Shown: piece after piece, positions 11,664 to 25,100 of the stretch
How the letters are laid out: each line of letters starts with the position of its first letter
How positions within the stretch are numbered: position 1 is the first letter of the stretch
Assembly: GCA_013396915.1 (NCBI GenBank)
Contig: VWZL01006772.1
Coordinates: 463,335 to 527,334 of the forward strand
Direction: 5' to 3'
Origin: Stercorarius parasiticus
Lineage: Eukaryota; Chordata; Aves; Charadriiformes; Stercorariidae
DNA length: 64,000 nt
The notes under the pieces: generated by a model
Databases searched by the model: none
What the model was told of the DNA's origin: nothing
What the model saw: the letters and a program-made list of their open reading frames with translations, nothing else
Translations under genes and position numbers: made by a program

Positions 11664-13704
11664 CTGGAACAATTTTACATCAATAAGAGATTTGGAAGAC
11701 AACATGGAAAGAATCCAACCTTACAGTTTCATACCTACACTAGAAAGACTAAGAAAAGAATCTGTCTTTAAGCATCTGGAATCTATTTCTTCAGTTTGCT
11801 GGTATTGATCTTGAGTTTTCTTTTTATTCATTCTTTTCCTCTGTATTCCTGGGAGACATATGGTTGGGGTTTTCAATTAGTTAGAAAATGGGAGTTTCTG
11901 TTAAGGATTACTCAGAACAAAGTTAAATAATGGCATTGTTAAATTCAGTAGGATCTACATTTTATTACTAGTTTCCTATTTTTATAGCACCCAATTAAAT
12001 CTTTTCCTTCCGCCTTCTAGTCCTTCTTTCTCAAATAACAGTTGAGGATTGATTTTGGCATTAATCGCAGATGAGCTGAACGTGAAGTGTTCTATTAAAG
12101 ATTAGGTAATTCCAGTTTGCAATGATTCTCTTAGTGTTCTTAATACTGATACCCTTTTTGGAAATTTACTGCTACTTTTGTGTAGCTATGTAATCAATAG
12201 CATTTCAGAAGGTCGTTTTCTAAGAAACAAGCACAAAAACTCAGTATCTGTGAAAAAAGATATTTTTAATTTATATTTTTTCAAAGACATCATCTTTCTT
12301 TTTTCACTTGGTTAGTGCCTATTCTTGGTAGCTCCTTCTAGAGACCCTTATGGAAAAGTTGCAGCAATTAGGCAAACAGTCTCTTGAGGCAAATATGTCT
12401 CCACAGAAAGCAATGTGGAACCAAGGCTTTTTCTCCTTTTGTTCCTTAATTTCCCTGGGATCTAGCCACCTATCCCATTTAGGTTCTTGTGAAAATTCCA
12501 CTTGATGTCTGTCTCTATAAGCACTAAAGCCTCAGTCTGTCCCATGGTTCTTTGTATGGGGTTTTATTATGCACAGCTCTCGGCACCAAGCTTGTTTTAT
12601 GCCTTGTTACAATGGGAGGAAGAGAGCAGATGACCATTAATCGCATTGTTTGAATTTGGAGCTAAAAATCAAAGTCAGACTTCTTTTTCTCCTCGTTACT
12701 GTGAGCTTGGTTAGAATTCATTATCTTGCTGACTGGCCTGCAACTGCCTTCCCTCACTTCCTGCTGAGCTGCTTATCCCGGCCTGGAGCATGTTGCTTCC
12801 CCTTTCACTTCCTGCCAGCTTCATCTCCAGAAGCACAGGCAGGCCAAAGTCTGAAATCCCTGCCCCGGCAAAACTGATTCTTACTTGGATATCTGTATTT
12901 GGAGCTGTAATTTCCTGTAAATCCTTCCTTGCCGAGAACTTTAAAGCTTGCTATAGTTAGGATAAGTAAAAGCAGTCACATGGATGACAGAATCAGCTGA
13001 ACAGCAGAGTGGATTTTCCTCTTTGATTTGTCTTGGAAAGGCTACTGAAATATGTAATTGCTGTGGGGCAAAGTCACTATTTTGGTGTGGCAGAGAAACT
13101 GTCTGTCATTTATTTAGAGTTCATTCTTAGGAAAAAACCATTGCAAATTATAGTATTTGTATTTTATTAAAAGTTTTAGGGATAAATTAACCTGTCTTTA
13201 TATGGCAATAATGAGGCATGGAGCTGCCAATCCAAAACACCACTTCTTGTACATTTTGCATTTGAGAAGGTAAACGGAATCCCTAGGAAGAACAGAATAA
13301 ATAGGAGATACTCTCCTGTTGTTAGAAGACCATTCAGATTACCAAAACAAAATTAATTTTACCATAAAAAGAGAGAAAAAAAATGAAAAAAACTTAGACT
13401 AAACTGGTTCCATCAGTCAAAACCACACACATATTTGTGTATGAATATACATAAATATATATATGTATGTAGTTTAAATAAATAATTTATAACTGAAAAA
13501 CAGTTTGTGAGTGCCAGGAAAATGTTACCATGTTTGATATCAGAAAAACAGAAAGTTTTTCTTCATGAGAAAAACAAGTAGTTCTATCATGGTTTTATCA
13601 AATAACGTTAATAATCAGTAATGGTTGTAGTAGTAGTATTGGTATATTTATTTATATTGATTTAGCATATATTCTTTTTATGTTCAAATGACCAAGTTAC
13701 TTAC

Positions 13705-13746
13705 AGTTTTAATTCTAGATTATCAGTGTGCCTGTCTGGAGTCTTC
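13705..13746 (-). CDS. Exon candidate, 42 nt
   Basis: Strong splice sites (acceptor AATTTATTGTCCCTAG, donor AAAACT|GTAAGT) enclose 13 codons, KTPDRHTDNLELK, in the only open frame. The phase is 2 to 2. I found no exon that carries it in phase to the 11.66 kb exon. Confidence 0.38.
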
Positions 13747-14559
13747 CTAGGGACAATAAATTGTGTCACTTAACTGGAAGATGCTAGAGTACACAAAATG
13801 GCCTTTTACTTATTTGGTTGACTTTAAGTTGTCTTGTCTCATCCATGCTACCTGTTCCTGTCGCACTCTGTTGTGGTCTCACATAAATAGCAGTACCCAT
13901 CTCATTAATTCTGCATCCAGTTGCCCCCACCACATTTATATTCAATTAAATGAAGAAAATGTAAACAACTTATGTCTGTCATGTGTTTCCATCACAGTTG
14001 GTGACAAACCTCCAAAATGAGTGCGTCCTTTATCTGATATTGTTAAGTTTGAGGCCGCTACATCTCAATATTTAAATCCCTTGCTGAAGATAAGCACTGT
14101 TTTGTAAGACTGGGTTATTTACTTTTACTTCGTGTTTCTGCTTATGGCCTAGAGGTAATTTTTATATTGCTTGTGGCAAAAGCACAGAAATAGCTATTTG
14201 AAAACTAAATAAAAAGCCAAAAAGGGAAATCAGAATCTGGCTAAGAGTTTCTGCAAGTGAGGAGTATGAAAAGCTCGCTAAAACTTAAGCAGCAACTGAC
14301 TATGCACCAAAACATAATGTAAGGCATTTTCAGTGTTTTATCAACAACTGTTATCCGAGGTATGAAAAATGTGGTTTTACAAACAAGTTGCAGGACATTA
14401 GGTAATGTAGTTTAGAATTAAAATATTATATAAACCATGATCTTGACACCCTAGTCTTACTCCTTCAGCTGTTATCATTGATGTCCTTTATATGGAAAAC
14501 AGCTGAGATTTCCTGTGCATGGTAATAATTGCATTTATATGGTATTTCTTATCATCATG

Positions 14560-14690
14560 AAAGACTTCATATGTTATGTAAGCTTTACAACATCTTTAGA
14601 TGTGTTTTTACTTGGAGAAACTGAGGCAGAGATGCTGCCATTCCTCCACACTGGGAGGAGTATGCGCTAGTGAGTTGGTCAGTGAATACA
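14560..14690 (-). repeat. MIR-like SINE fragment (old)
   Basis: The plus-strand string GGAGAAACTGAGGCAGAGAT, preceded by a diverged version of the usual upstream region, looks like a MIR core read in reverse. Boundaries are approximate. Confidence 0.42.
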
Positions 14691-14721
14691 GGATTCAGGA
14701 GGCTGCCTCAGCAAAAAGGTA

Positions 14722-14805
14722 TTTGTGACTTTGGACAAGTCGTCAATTTACCCCACATCTCAATTCTCTTTGTGTGTGAACATTGTTATTAAATAGGACT
14801 GCCCA
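14722..14805 (+). repeat. MIR-like SINE fragment (old), opposite orientation
   Basis: TTTGTGACTTTGGACAAGTC and the following CTCAATTCTC resemble the forward MIR core. It lies next to a reverse-oriented fragment, so two insertions or an inversion are possible. Confidence 0.4.
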
Positions 14806-17009
14806 GGATAAAATACACTGAAATTTGAATCAAGCAGATAGGGCTGCAAAGAGACTGGAGCATTTTGGAGCTGAGATCAATTCTCATGATGCCTGTGCTA
14901 CCTGAACTCAGTCAGTCAGGCATTGTGAAGAAAACAGCTATATAAAACTAATGGATACTTCCTGTGTTGGATGCTACATGATGGTAGCCTTTTAAATCCT
15001 TTCTGTTAACACGAAAGTGCTTTTCTGATTCTGGAGGAAAATATCATTAGAAATGTTGAGCTTTCTGTTTTTCTTTCTTTTTTTCAACGCAGTACTAGAC
15101 AGCCCTCCAGCTAGTAGCAAGTGCTTTATTTTTTTGCCTTGGGCCATCTAACTGTGACAGATTTATGAGGCAGAGTTGCTTTCTGGCAGCTGGGCACTGG
15201 AGCTTGGGTTCAGCTGTCTAAAGGAGGGCTATCAGCTATGTGCTCCCTGTTACATGCTCAAAGCAAAACTTCTGAATAATCTGTAACTGAAGTGCAATAA
15301 CTTTTAAATATGAATTTCTGAATGCATACATAGATGAAGTAAATACATCAAATTGTTCTGTCAGTTTAGAGGAAAAGCAATTGGTGCAGATTCTGGTTTG
15401 TTCTACTTCCTTTTCCTGTCAGCTGCTGACGAAGGCTGAGACAAAGATCTGGCACGCAGGTTTTTTCCCATAGGATCAGCGCTAGTCAGGCTTATCAGTA
15501 TTTGCATTAACACTTTGTCACTTTAGAGATGCATTAGAACCCAAAGTATGCTTCACCTGTGACCCTCTTGAGAAGAAAATCAAGTTTGGGATATAAAGTC
15601 ATGCAATAATATTACGTGAAAGTAATTCATTTTCAAGCTATTGAATTACAACTGAATCTCTTTTCAGGATCCAGCACTGTGATCCTTATTCACGCAGGGC
15701 AGTAGGATATTGCAGATTTACAGGTTGCAAATCAGGTCCTTTATCCCATGTCTCACCTGTGTGAAACAAATAGGTGAAAAGCAGTGGCTTAATTAAAGGG
15801 CGCTAATTAGTTATTTTTAATAAAACATTCCACAGTACAGATTTCGTGTAGAATATCAAACCAGCTCGCTCTTACCAAGTCTTTTATCCTCATGCTAGTC
15901 ACTGTAATGTAAGATACGGACAGTGCAATTTCCACACTGCGTTACTTGAAAACTCTTGGAAGAGAGCAGCTGATTATGAAAACAGCTGAAAACATCCTTT
16001 CAAGCTGCAGAAGGTCATGTTTGAAATAGGCAGCATGGATGCTTTTAAGGAGGCAGAAGGGTGATTCTGCAGGTCCTTACTTTACTATTGCTTAGCTCCT
16101 TTTGTGAGAGATCTTCAAATGATTAGGAGTCATCCATGATGCATTATTAGAATGTTTATAAAAGAAAACAACAACAAGTTGCTTTAGATGGTGGAAGAAT
16201 TACTTTTAAAAGGGAAAAACCCTTGAAGGACTTTGTTTTGCTCTTGTTATTCAGAATTCATACACCATTAATGTTTAGTTCAAAGTATTTCAACACAATG
16301 CTTTTACCTAAACAAAGTTGCATTCATTAATAGTACAGAGAATGGATTTTGATTTGTGATTGATTAACTGTCTTAATGTGTTTGCATCAATTGAAAAATG
16401 CAGTAGCGCAAGCAAAAGTGCAGTATTGCTCCAAGTAATTTTCCAGCCCTCTGTGTTTCAGTGGCTGGATGGCATTTAAGGTAACTATGCAATGTAACGG
16501 ATGCTGATTTCATCCTCTATTGCTGTCATGATAATGACTAATAGTGCTGATAAAAGGCAGTTGAGCGTTTGCCTAGGGCATGGAAAACTGACTCTCCAGG
16601 GTGAACTGTACCATGATGTCAACGTTGTTTGCAATGCATGGATTCCATCATGGGTCTGCCTTTGTCCCGTCTTTAAATAGTCCTTGCTTTTACGCAGAAC
16701 TCCTTTGGTCTGATTTACAGTAAAACTTGTATCTGTGGTGGTGTTTTGCTGTGCTAAATTGTAATCAGTGTTATAAAAAAAAGCAAAATCTTAAAATTTT
16801 GAAAAGGAACCTCTTTCTGCTTTTGATACTGAGGGAATACTTGGGTGGCCAATGTGGAATCAGTTGGTGGTCTAGCTCTAATTTCTCATGGATACATCAA
16901 AAACAAACGAACAAAAAAACCCCTTCCTTATAAACAGCACCCTTGCTGATACATTCAGCATGGAACAAGAACTGAGCTGTGGAGGAATGGAATCTTCTGT
17001 GACCTTTAC

Positions 17010-17033
17010 ATACAGCTTCTCCTGGAACTCTGT
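17010..17033 (-). CDS. Very weak exon candidate, 24 nt or longer
   Basis: A good acceptor (TTTTCTCTACCAATACAG) is followed by an open frame beginning TEFQEKLYVKVTEDSIPPQL. The nearest plausible donor, CTGTAT|GTAAAG, would end the exon after eight codons, while the frame stays open for about 40 codons. The phase at the start is 0. It might help bridge 19.3 and 11.7 kb. Confidence 0.2.
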
Positions 17034-17213
17034 CTGTATTGGTAGAGAAAATTGCATACTGCTCACTGTGTTATTTTGTTACTGGATTTCAGTTTCCTTA
17101 AATCAGCCTGCAGATATAGTTTAAGAAGGGACCTCCATCCACTGTTTGCTTATTTCTGAGCAAGTAGAGGAAGTTAGCTATAGAAAGTTGTATTTGGATA
17201 CTTACTAATTAAG

Positions 17214-17289
17214 CTAACAATTGGTAAATCTTATACGACTTGTGATTCTGCACATGAGGTTGTATTTTTGCAGTTCAGAGTGCTCTTCA
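17214..17289 (-). CDS. Exon candidate with in-frame stop, 76 nt
   Basis: The acceptor TTTCTTCTTTTGACTGACAG is excellent. In the phase left by the 19.3 kb exon the frame reads EEHSELQKYNLMCRITSRIR and reaches TAG at 17214-17216. A strong donor (ATTA|GTAAGT) lies nine bases further on. So this is a terminal coding exon, an alternative or decay exon, or an internal exon with an earlier donor such as CTCAT|GTGCAG. I cannot decide which. Confidence 0.35.
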
Positions 17290-17457
17290 CTGTCAGTCAA
17301 AAGAAGAAAAATGAGCGAGTTTAGCACTGAACTCCACTCAGTAACAGTCTCTCCTGTTGGGAGTGGCTGAGGAAATCCACATACTGGTTGATGGGAGACA
17401 AATAAAGTAGCTTCTTGGTGAGACAGTTGAAAACTCTCATACGCAGCACCATTAGAT

Positions 17458-17569
17458 TTTAGCCAACTACATATAAATGTAAGTGGAGGAGGTATGTTAT
17501 TTGTGATTGTTTATTTAGCCAACTACATATAAATGTAAATGGAGAAGGTAGATTATTTGTGATTGTTTA
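17458..17569. repeat. Tandem duplication, 2 x 56 bp
   Basis: Two adjacent 56-bp copies start TTTAGCCAACTACATATAAA at 17458 and 17514 and differ at four positions. It is a local duplication in a presumed intron or downstream region. Confidence 0.93.
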
Positions 17570-19270
17570 TTACTGATATCTGGAGATAAGCCTGTCACTT
17601 TCTTCCAGTATGAAATATGGTCTTTAAGGAAAAATGACAATGTCATATGCGACTGTGATCATTTTTATTTTGCTTATATTTGTCTATAATGATTTTTTAA
17701 ATAAATTATGTAAGAAAAGTACATACTATATTTGCTTAAATTAACTTGGATGTGAATAAGAATAGGACAGCATAGGCTTTATAAACCTTGAGCCCCTAAA
17801 TGCTGTATGAAACTTACTAATTTGCAAAGTACTCAGAAGGGATATGTTAGACTTGCATCAATGTTGTTATAGCAGGTTATTTCATGATTTGTTAAATAAA
17901 GTTAATTTCCATAGGAAGGTGTTAATAAAGTCTACAAATGGCTCTCTTATACCAATGTTTCTTAGAAGGATTCCTGGGGGATGAGAGTCTTTGTAAGTTA
18001 TAACTCATTTTTCTAATTCCAAATGGTAATATTAATAATTTTAATAGCCTGTGGAATTTTAAAGTAGCTTCTGTTAATTGGCTTACATGTGAATCTCTGC
18101 CTACGTAAGTTTATATTGAGCTTTTCTCAGTATGATCCTGTTTATTGGGAAATGGTGTTACGTAAGTAAACACTATACTGAATAGTGTTGGTATACTTTT
18201 CCAGAAAAAGCAGAAATGGTAGATAGTAGAATTCCTAGATTATATAAAATAGACTGAAGACAGAAAGGTAACAAAGTAAGTATGACTTTTGTGATATGAA
18301 ATAGGCTGGTTCTTGTATGCATGAAGTTTCAGAAACTGCAGAATAACGCAAATAATATTGTTTTGCACCTACATCCAGAGGCTCTGTTTATCCATGGTCC
18401 CCATCTAAACCTGCTGAGGTGACGAGGAATGCAGCAGATGGTCTGCTTTCAGCGTGTACATTTCACATGACTGGTGCTGCTGCTTTTAGAGGCTTTAGAG
18501 CCTCTCTGGACAACTGTACACAAACAGCTGTGCAGCGTTAGAGGAGAACAGAAAGTATTCACCCAAACCGTTGTATCAGTCATCATTATAGGAATGTTTC
18601 ACAGTTCATGTTTGTGGAAGATGAGGGTTCTTTGCACTGCAATACCCTCCCGGTGCTGTATGCCCCTCTCGTTTGACTGAGCCTTTCTGTCTCATCCTTT
18701 CCTATGCAATAGCACTGTAGTGCTCAGCTACTCGCTGAGCCTAATAACCCAATAGAGTTTCTTGTTAGAGGATGTTTTACTTTAAACAAACCATTCATGT
18801 TTCTGCTTCTGTTGTTTCCCAGTATTCTGCAAACCAGGAATCAGGAACGGGAGGTGCCCTAGCCGAGCAGTCATGCAGCCGAAAGGCTGCACGCTTCCTC
18901 TTCGCACTCTCCAACACCACTTTTATAAGCCCAGTGCAACAAGTTCTAGTGTAGTTTGACTGACACCTTCCCCCATCCATCTTCAGCAAGGATCACTGAG
19001 GTGAAACTTAATAAAATTAATTATCAGCATGTTGCAGTGTTTCCTGTGTTAGCCAAAGACATTCTTGGTGTTGGCTGAAGAAATTCTCAATGACAGTGAA
19101 ATTTAACCCTGTTATGTTTCCACTTTTATCACTGTATTTCTATTACGTGCTTAACAGCAAATGCAGATCCTTTAAATGTTTAGTCTAAGCTGGCTTTCTC
19201 ATTTGTATCCCTGTTGTCATTTCAGTTTCAGAAATGTGTAATTTTTTTAGTCTTACCTTAGATTTCATAC

Positions 19271-19344
19271 ACAAGTTGTGGATAAAACAACAGTTTGTTG
19301 TCTTCAGTTATTTCCATGCAGAATGTTCTTCCTTGTGGAATAGC
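19271..19344 (-). CDS. Exon candidate, 74 nt (end uncertain)
   Basis: The acceptor TTTCTATTCCCTTCTATAG is excellent. The open frame reads AIPQGRTFCMEITEDNKLLF, then YPQL. The strongest donor nearby, CTAAG|GTAAGA at 19256, lies one base beyond an in-frame TAA. I therefore end the coding part at a weaker donor, TTGT|GTATGA, in phase 2. If the strong donor is used, the exon carries a stop. No AATAAA follows closely, which argues against this being the real 3' end. Confidence 0.48.
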
Positions 19345-19696
19345 CTATAGAAGGGAATAGAAATGCTGAGAAAATCGGATCCAGTTGATGGAGTTCCTTC
19401 AAAGACGAGATTCATGAGAGACAGTGCTCTTTCTTATACAAGGCAAAGGCATATCTGCAGGTGCATCTAGAGGAAACACTTGGATCCTGTGTATTGGGCT
19501 CTGTTTTTACTGGGCTATTATTATTGGTCTCTGAAAGTCAAGATGCCAGACCTAGACAGGAAATTTTTTTTTTTTTCTTTCTGAAAGTTTTTTGACAAGA
19601 CTGTATCTTGCATAGAAGCTTCTGAAAATAATGGAGTTTTGTCAAAAATTGTATTTCCCATCCTCTCCCAGCCATTTTTCAAAAAGGGTGTCTTTG

Positions 19697-19734
19697 AATC
19701 AAAATAAAATAAATCAAAATAAAATAAATAAATT
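19697..19734. repeat. A-rich tandem repeat, period 14
   Basis: ATCAAAATAAAATAA is repeated about twice and runs into AAATAAATAAAT. Low-complexity sequence. Confidence 0.8.
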
Positions 19735-22046
19735 AATCTGTGTTCTTAACTAAACCTTCTTAAGAAGCATGGGGCTTTTTAAACTTAATTTCCTGTAAAT
19801 AGTGTTTCCACTCAGCTTTGCATTTTGAAAAAATAACTTTAGGGCAGAAACTTCTTGATTTTTGTTTTAGGAGGTGCTGTTCTACATATAGGAACTCATA
19901 AAGGAGATCTGGAACACTCTGTGCTCAGGTACATACTGTTCAAAAACACTATGATGACAATTTGTTAACAACTGGAAGGATGGATTTAAAAATAAATATT
20001 GTATGGAAAGTTCATGTTGTTCAGGCCTGTTGCCTGTTGTGATTTTTAGCATATTTTTCCTCCATGCCCCAACATACACTCCACCTGGAAAGAGCTTCAA
20101 AGCTATTCCATCTTTCTGTGTCTGCATCCCATCCTTCCTAATGACGAAGATACTGTTCTTTCTGTGAACCTGTTGGCTTATTTCAAATGTGACAGAGCAG
20201 GAGAAGTGTCAAAGATAATTATGCTCCTACAAGCTTAGTGAAAAATAAATGGCTTGGTGGAGAAGGGAGGGCCTTCGTGGAGGGCTCAGAAGTGCTTAGA
20301 GAGACTTTATCTCAAACTGGTAGGAAAGTGGACTTTGGTAAATCCTGGGTTTATGGAAGCAGTTTTCTCTGTCATGAGCATCTCCATTTATTTCACCTGT
20401 TGTTTTTCTAGCTCTTCTTTTTTTTTTCCCTCTTTTTCTTTCAAGAGCTGTTTGAAAAATGCTCATTACTTTGACCACAAGTTTGTCAAAACAAATGTAA
20501 TTTAAATGCATGGGCTATTCATGACAGTCCCCTTCTGTGCACTGGGTAGCTGTTGATTCATCACTTTGCTGTCGGAGGTGGATCTGGTGGTTAGACACTT
20601 TGCCCCCTTGTCTGTGGCCTGAAGCTAAGCTTGTGCCCCTGTTGAGCGCTATTGTGATGTGAGGGGCTTAATAGTCTGAGAGTTTGCCGTACGTCACTGA
20701 ACTGAGAACACATATTTCAGTGTAATAGTCCAGTCTTTGACACTGAATGATGCACTACCTGCATCTTGAAGACTTCACACGAACTCTGTAACTTATCCTA
20801 TCTCATAAGATACAAATATCTGATCTGGGCTTGTGATTCCTAGCAGGTGATGATTGAGAGCTTTAGGAAGCAGGTCTGTTGCTAGGGCCTTGACCTAGCA
20901 ATATCTCAAGTAAAAAAATACCTGCAAGGAACAAAACCAGTCTATTCTTCCATATTCTTCTATGCAGCCATCCAGCAAGACCACCAAATCAGTTCTTTAA
21001 ACCTTCAGCCTAGAGGGGTTTTTGGATCGTTCCCTATTGAAGTCTAGCTGATTTCTGATTCTTTTTTTGTAACCGTATTTGTGACTTTGGTACGTGCATA
21101 TTGTGATAACAGGAAAAATAATCTTTGAAATAGGATGAAGTTTCTATGGTACCCTTACAGATTAGGATTAATAGGATTATAAATTTAATCAATTGGTTGA
21201 ATATCTACTGAAAAGCATCCGTGCAAAATTCATTTCTTTCAACCAGATTCATTCTGCCGTTGTCACTGTTGTCCTGATTGCACAATCCAACTTCATCTGA
21301 ATTTACGTGACTCATATTAATATTTTGATTAGATTTTACTTTTTCTTACGAACAGCTCCTTTATTGAAAGAACCAAATGATCCCAACATCTAGAAGCTGT
21401 TGTAGTGAAGGTAGCAGGATAAATTTATATTATGTCATACAGATGTATAAGTTCTATTTTTTTACTGTTATATTCAGACTGTAGATGGTACTTTGCAATA
21501 ACAGTATCTGGTTTTAGGTGGATAAAACATCTTGGATGCGTAGGTAACTTTTCAAAGTCCATTGTTGCCATTGGAAAAGTTTCCATAGATCGTGTTTGGT
21601 TTTACGCGGACTCTCGGAGCTCGGTTTTGACCTTGGTTGCTCATTGCTCTGGTGCGTTTGTAGGCAGAGTTTTAGAACTGAACTTGCGTAACTTGATCTT
21701 ACAGGTGCTTAGTACCTCTACAAGGGATTAAATGCAGAACTAATGTTGCAGGCTGTTCAGGTTTTGTGAAACAAGGCTTCAATTTGTCATTGGTTGCCTT
21801 TGTTACTTACTTCTGACAAATGGCTTCCCAGAGGGTGGGGGAAAAAGTAAGAGTTACAGGTTAATCAGTGATTGCCTACTTGTTAAACAGAACTACCACA
21901 ACAGCAGTCGTCATAGATAGAGCAAACTGAAGTAACAGTTTTGACTGTGACTTGAAGTATACTGTAATTTCTCTTGACTCCTGTTAGTGCTGTTCGTCGA
22001 GTGTGTATACGTCTTGATTTTATTCTTCTGGTATTCGTGGAGCCAC

Positions 22047-22174
22047 CTGAAAGAAGTGTGAGAGAGGCTGATAGCCTTCTAGCAAGTGCAAAATCAAGTC
22101 AGGCAACTTCATTTGTATTGGTACCGTTTTTTGCAGCATGTAACATTGCAGGTTCCTAAACATTTGGAGCCTTT
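22047..22174 (-). CDS. Exon candidate, 128 nt
   Basis: There are 42 open codons, including RLQMFRNLQCYMLQKTVPIQ and then PDLILHLLEGYQPLSHFFQ. The acceptor is CATACCCTTGGGCAG and the donor CTTTCAG|GTGGCT, both fair. The phase is 1 to 0. The join to the 19.3 kb exon reads SHFFQ-AIPQGR. Confidence 0.5.
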
Positions 22175-25100
22175 CTGCCCAAGGGTATGGTAGTGTCAGA
22201 AGCGGACACACAGGGTAAATTTATATTTAGAATTAAACATGGCAGCTATTTAGATTTTTAGCACACATTTATGACGTAAATCAAGCGCCTTGAATTTAAA
22301 TGTTAGAAATTATTGGTAGGAAGGATAATCAATAAATAGGCCTGCCTAACTACTTGGGGGGAAAAAAATGACTAATAATTAGGACTTAGAAAAAATAATG
22401 TAAGGAAATTAATTTTAAAATAAATGAATAAACTGTACTTTCCTGTTGGTGTGTAGTGAAGTTTAATTTTTGAGGGTAAGGTCTGAGTCCTTTAAGAGTG
22501 AGTAGCACCTTACTCTCAGCTGAGCACAGCCTTCCAAGGCTATTTAGGAGGCAGCACATAGCTATGCTAAGTAGTCGTGGTCTGCTGTTTCCTCCCTTGG
22601 ACTGTCTTCAAGACCAAGGTCCCACCCTCTCCCTGTCTATAGCTGCTAATTTGTTCAGTCCCCTGTGATCCCTGCTCCAGCACGTGCTGAAGACTTACGT
22701 ACAAACCCTCCACCTACTCAGTAGATTCTTTATAACTGTTTGTGATATCAGGGACTAAGCTGTGATAAGCCTATTGGAATTCAATCATTTATATACCGTA
22801 GTGTTCTTGTGTGTAAGTATGAATGGTGACTATAATGTGATAAATAGCAGATATGTTATTAGTTACATATATTGCAGTTCTGTAAATCAAAGGTGACAGT
22901 TCATACGCGTAAATGCTCTCACTTTAAACATGCATCTAAATACTAACTGAAGGCTTAGTTTTGAAGTGATATCATTTGGGTTCATTAAGCTTGCTTCCTA
23001 ATTAGTTCTACCTTTGAAATTTTTGCAATGTTAAGTTTTTGCTGACAGAGTTGCTAATTGGCAGGTATTTCACCTGTGAAACAGTGGGAATGTGCTTTGA
23101 GTTTTTAATTTTGGTTCCCTGTCTGGAGAAAAACGCTGTCCTTTTAGATCATATTGCTCCAAAAAGAGAAATTTCTGAATGAAGATAAAATTTGGGCTTT
23201 TACACCATGCCCAAATGTGAATACCATATCTATTAACTACTCTAATGAGTCAATCACTTGTTTGGAGCCGTGTTTTAAGGTTATCCTGCAGCATAATGTA
23301 GATTTTCTTTTGATGTGAGGAATGAAAGTAATATAGACTTTATGGCAAGCTATACTTTGGTTTGTATCATTTTTAGGTGCATTTCAGCTAATTCATAGGC
23401 AACTAGCTGTAGTACTACATAAAATAGGGCAGATGTGGCTCTAATGCTCCATCTTTACTTAGGAAGTGTCAGATGTAGTAAAAGTCAAGCCTGAATAAGA
23501 GATGCCTACTGTATTTTCTGCTGTATTTTCTGTGTAAAGATGAGAATGCTATGCGAGTCATGTTTCAAAGCAAGGAGATTAGCTGTAGATGCACGTGCTA
23601 AGTGTGCTCAGGTAGAATAACCTGTTGCTTCTACTTTCTGACTGTGGCTTACAGGTTTTTTTCAGTCTTATCATTTGAATTGATTTTAGATTGATAAAAG
23701 TGTTTCACCTTTTCAAGATACTTAAATTTTCAGTTACACATGTGCATAGGGGAAATGGATCTCTAAATTATTTGAAATACGTGAAGCTTGTATTTGGGTT
23801 AGATTAATTTTCAGTAAAGAAGATTAAAGCAATATAATCAAAATCTGTTCTGCTTTAACACGCTTGTAGTGAACAAGTCCAAAACCAGTACGCACTTATT
23901 TTCTAAAAGTCTGTAACCATATGTTCACATTAAAGAACAGAATAATGTGCTAATCTTCTATGTAAATATATATATGTATGTAAAATTTTAATATATTTAA
24001 GTTATTGTGTGAGCCTTCAAATTATATTTCAACATTAAATCCAAATTTGAATGAGAACTTTACTTTTTGACAGAGAAACATTATTCCAGAGTGCAGAAGA
24101 GAAACAGTCTGACAATCATTGTAACTTTGACACATATAGTAACTGATACAGAAAAAATTATTTGTGGGAGGGGGTGCTGGAGAGGGTGGACATGACCCTG
24201 AAAAAATATGTGTACTAATTTTTTTTTCATGTTGACTTAATCAGATGTAGTTAGCAGAAAACATCCCAATAATAATTCCGGAGTTAACTACAATGGAACA
24301 ACTGCAGTTGTACCAATAATGTTTTACTAAATTATTCTTGAATCTAGATAAAAAAAAATAAATCTCTAACTCAAAAACTATCAAGAATCCAAGTGATGAT
24401 ATACTCACCTTCCTTCCAGGTCATTCATTCTTGTGCATTATTTCTTTAGCTTAACACTAATTTCTACTCTGGAATTTGTTGAACTTTTGTTTTCACTCTT
24501 GCTATTTCTTGATGTATGAAAAAGAGAGAGATTTTTTGTTTTGTGTTGTGTTTGTTTTTGAAGTGAGTTCTTGCTGAATATCATTCTTCCAGAAAAAGTC
24601 AGTTTTTGAGAATACAAGATGAATTCACACTGTAGTTGTACTGCTTTGTTCTTATCTTTCCAAGGAAGAATGCTCGTCACTAGTAATGTTGGACATATGA
24701 AGCAGTAAAAGATTTGCCATTAGAAATTGTTTGCAATATGCATTTATTTTCTACCTTGGTGGTGATAAACAAAATAGATTTTGTTTGCAGAATCACCATG
24801 ACATTGAAAGATGTTATATAACCGCCATAATTTTGGTTAGCAGGAACTCAATATTATGTAAATATCAGAATAACCTAGGTGGCTGCAGCGGGAGGTTATA
24901 GCGCAATCAGATTGATTTCCCATAATGAATGTTAATAATGATCAGTTAATATTAACTACCTCTTTCTGCTGCGTGATAACAAGGGCTCCTGTTAAGTTGG
25001 GGGTAACGTGATAGAGCTTTTAGCGTTGCATGACATCTCATACAGGCGTGGAAAAAGTCCATCTTGTCAGAGTATTGTCAGTTGAAGATGCCGTGATGAG

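Noticed and set aside
19882..20127. Minus-strand open frame of 81 codons
   Set aside because: No credible acceptor precedes it, and the flanking exons join in phase without it.
24405..24680. Minus-strand open frame ending near a near-perfect donor (GGAAG|GTGAGT)
   Set aside because: Every frame leading into the donor has a stop close to it, and no good acceptor precedes it. Possibly a noncoding exon or chance.
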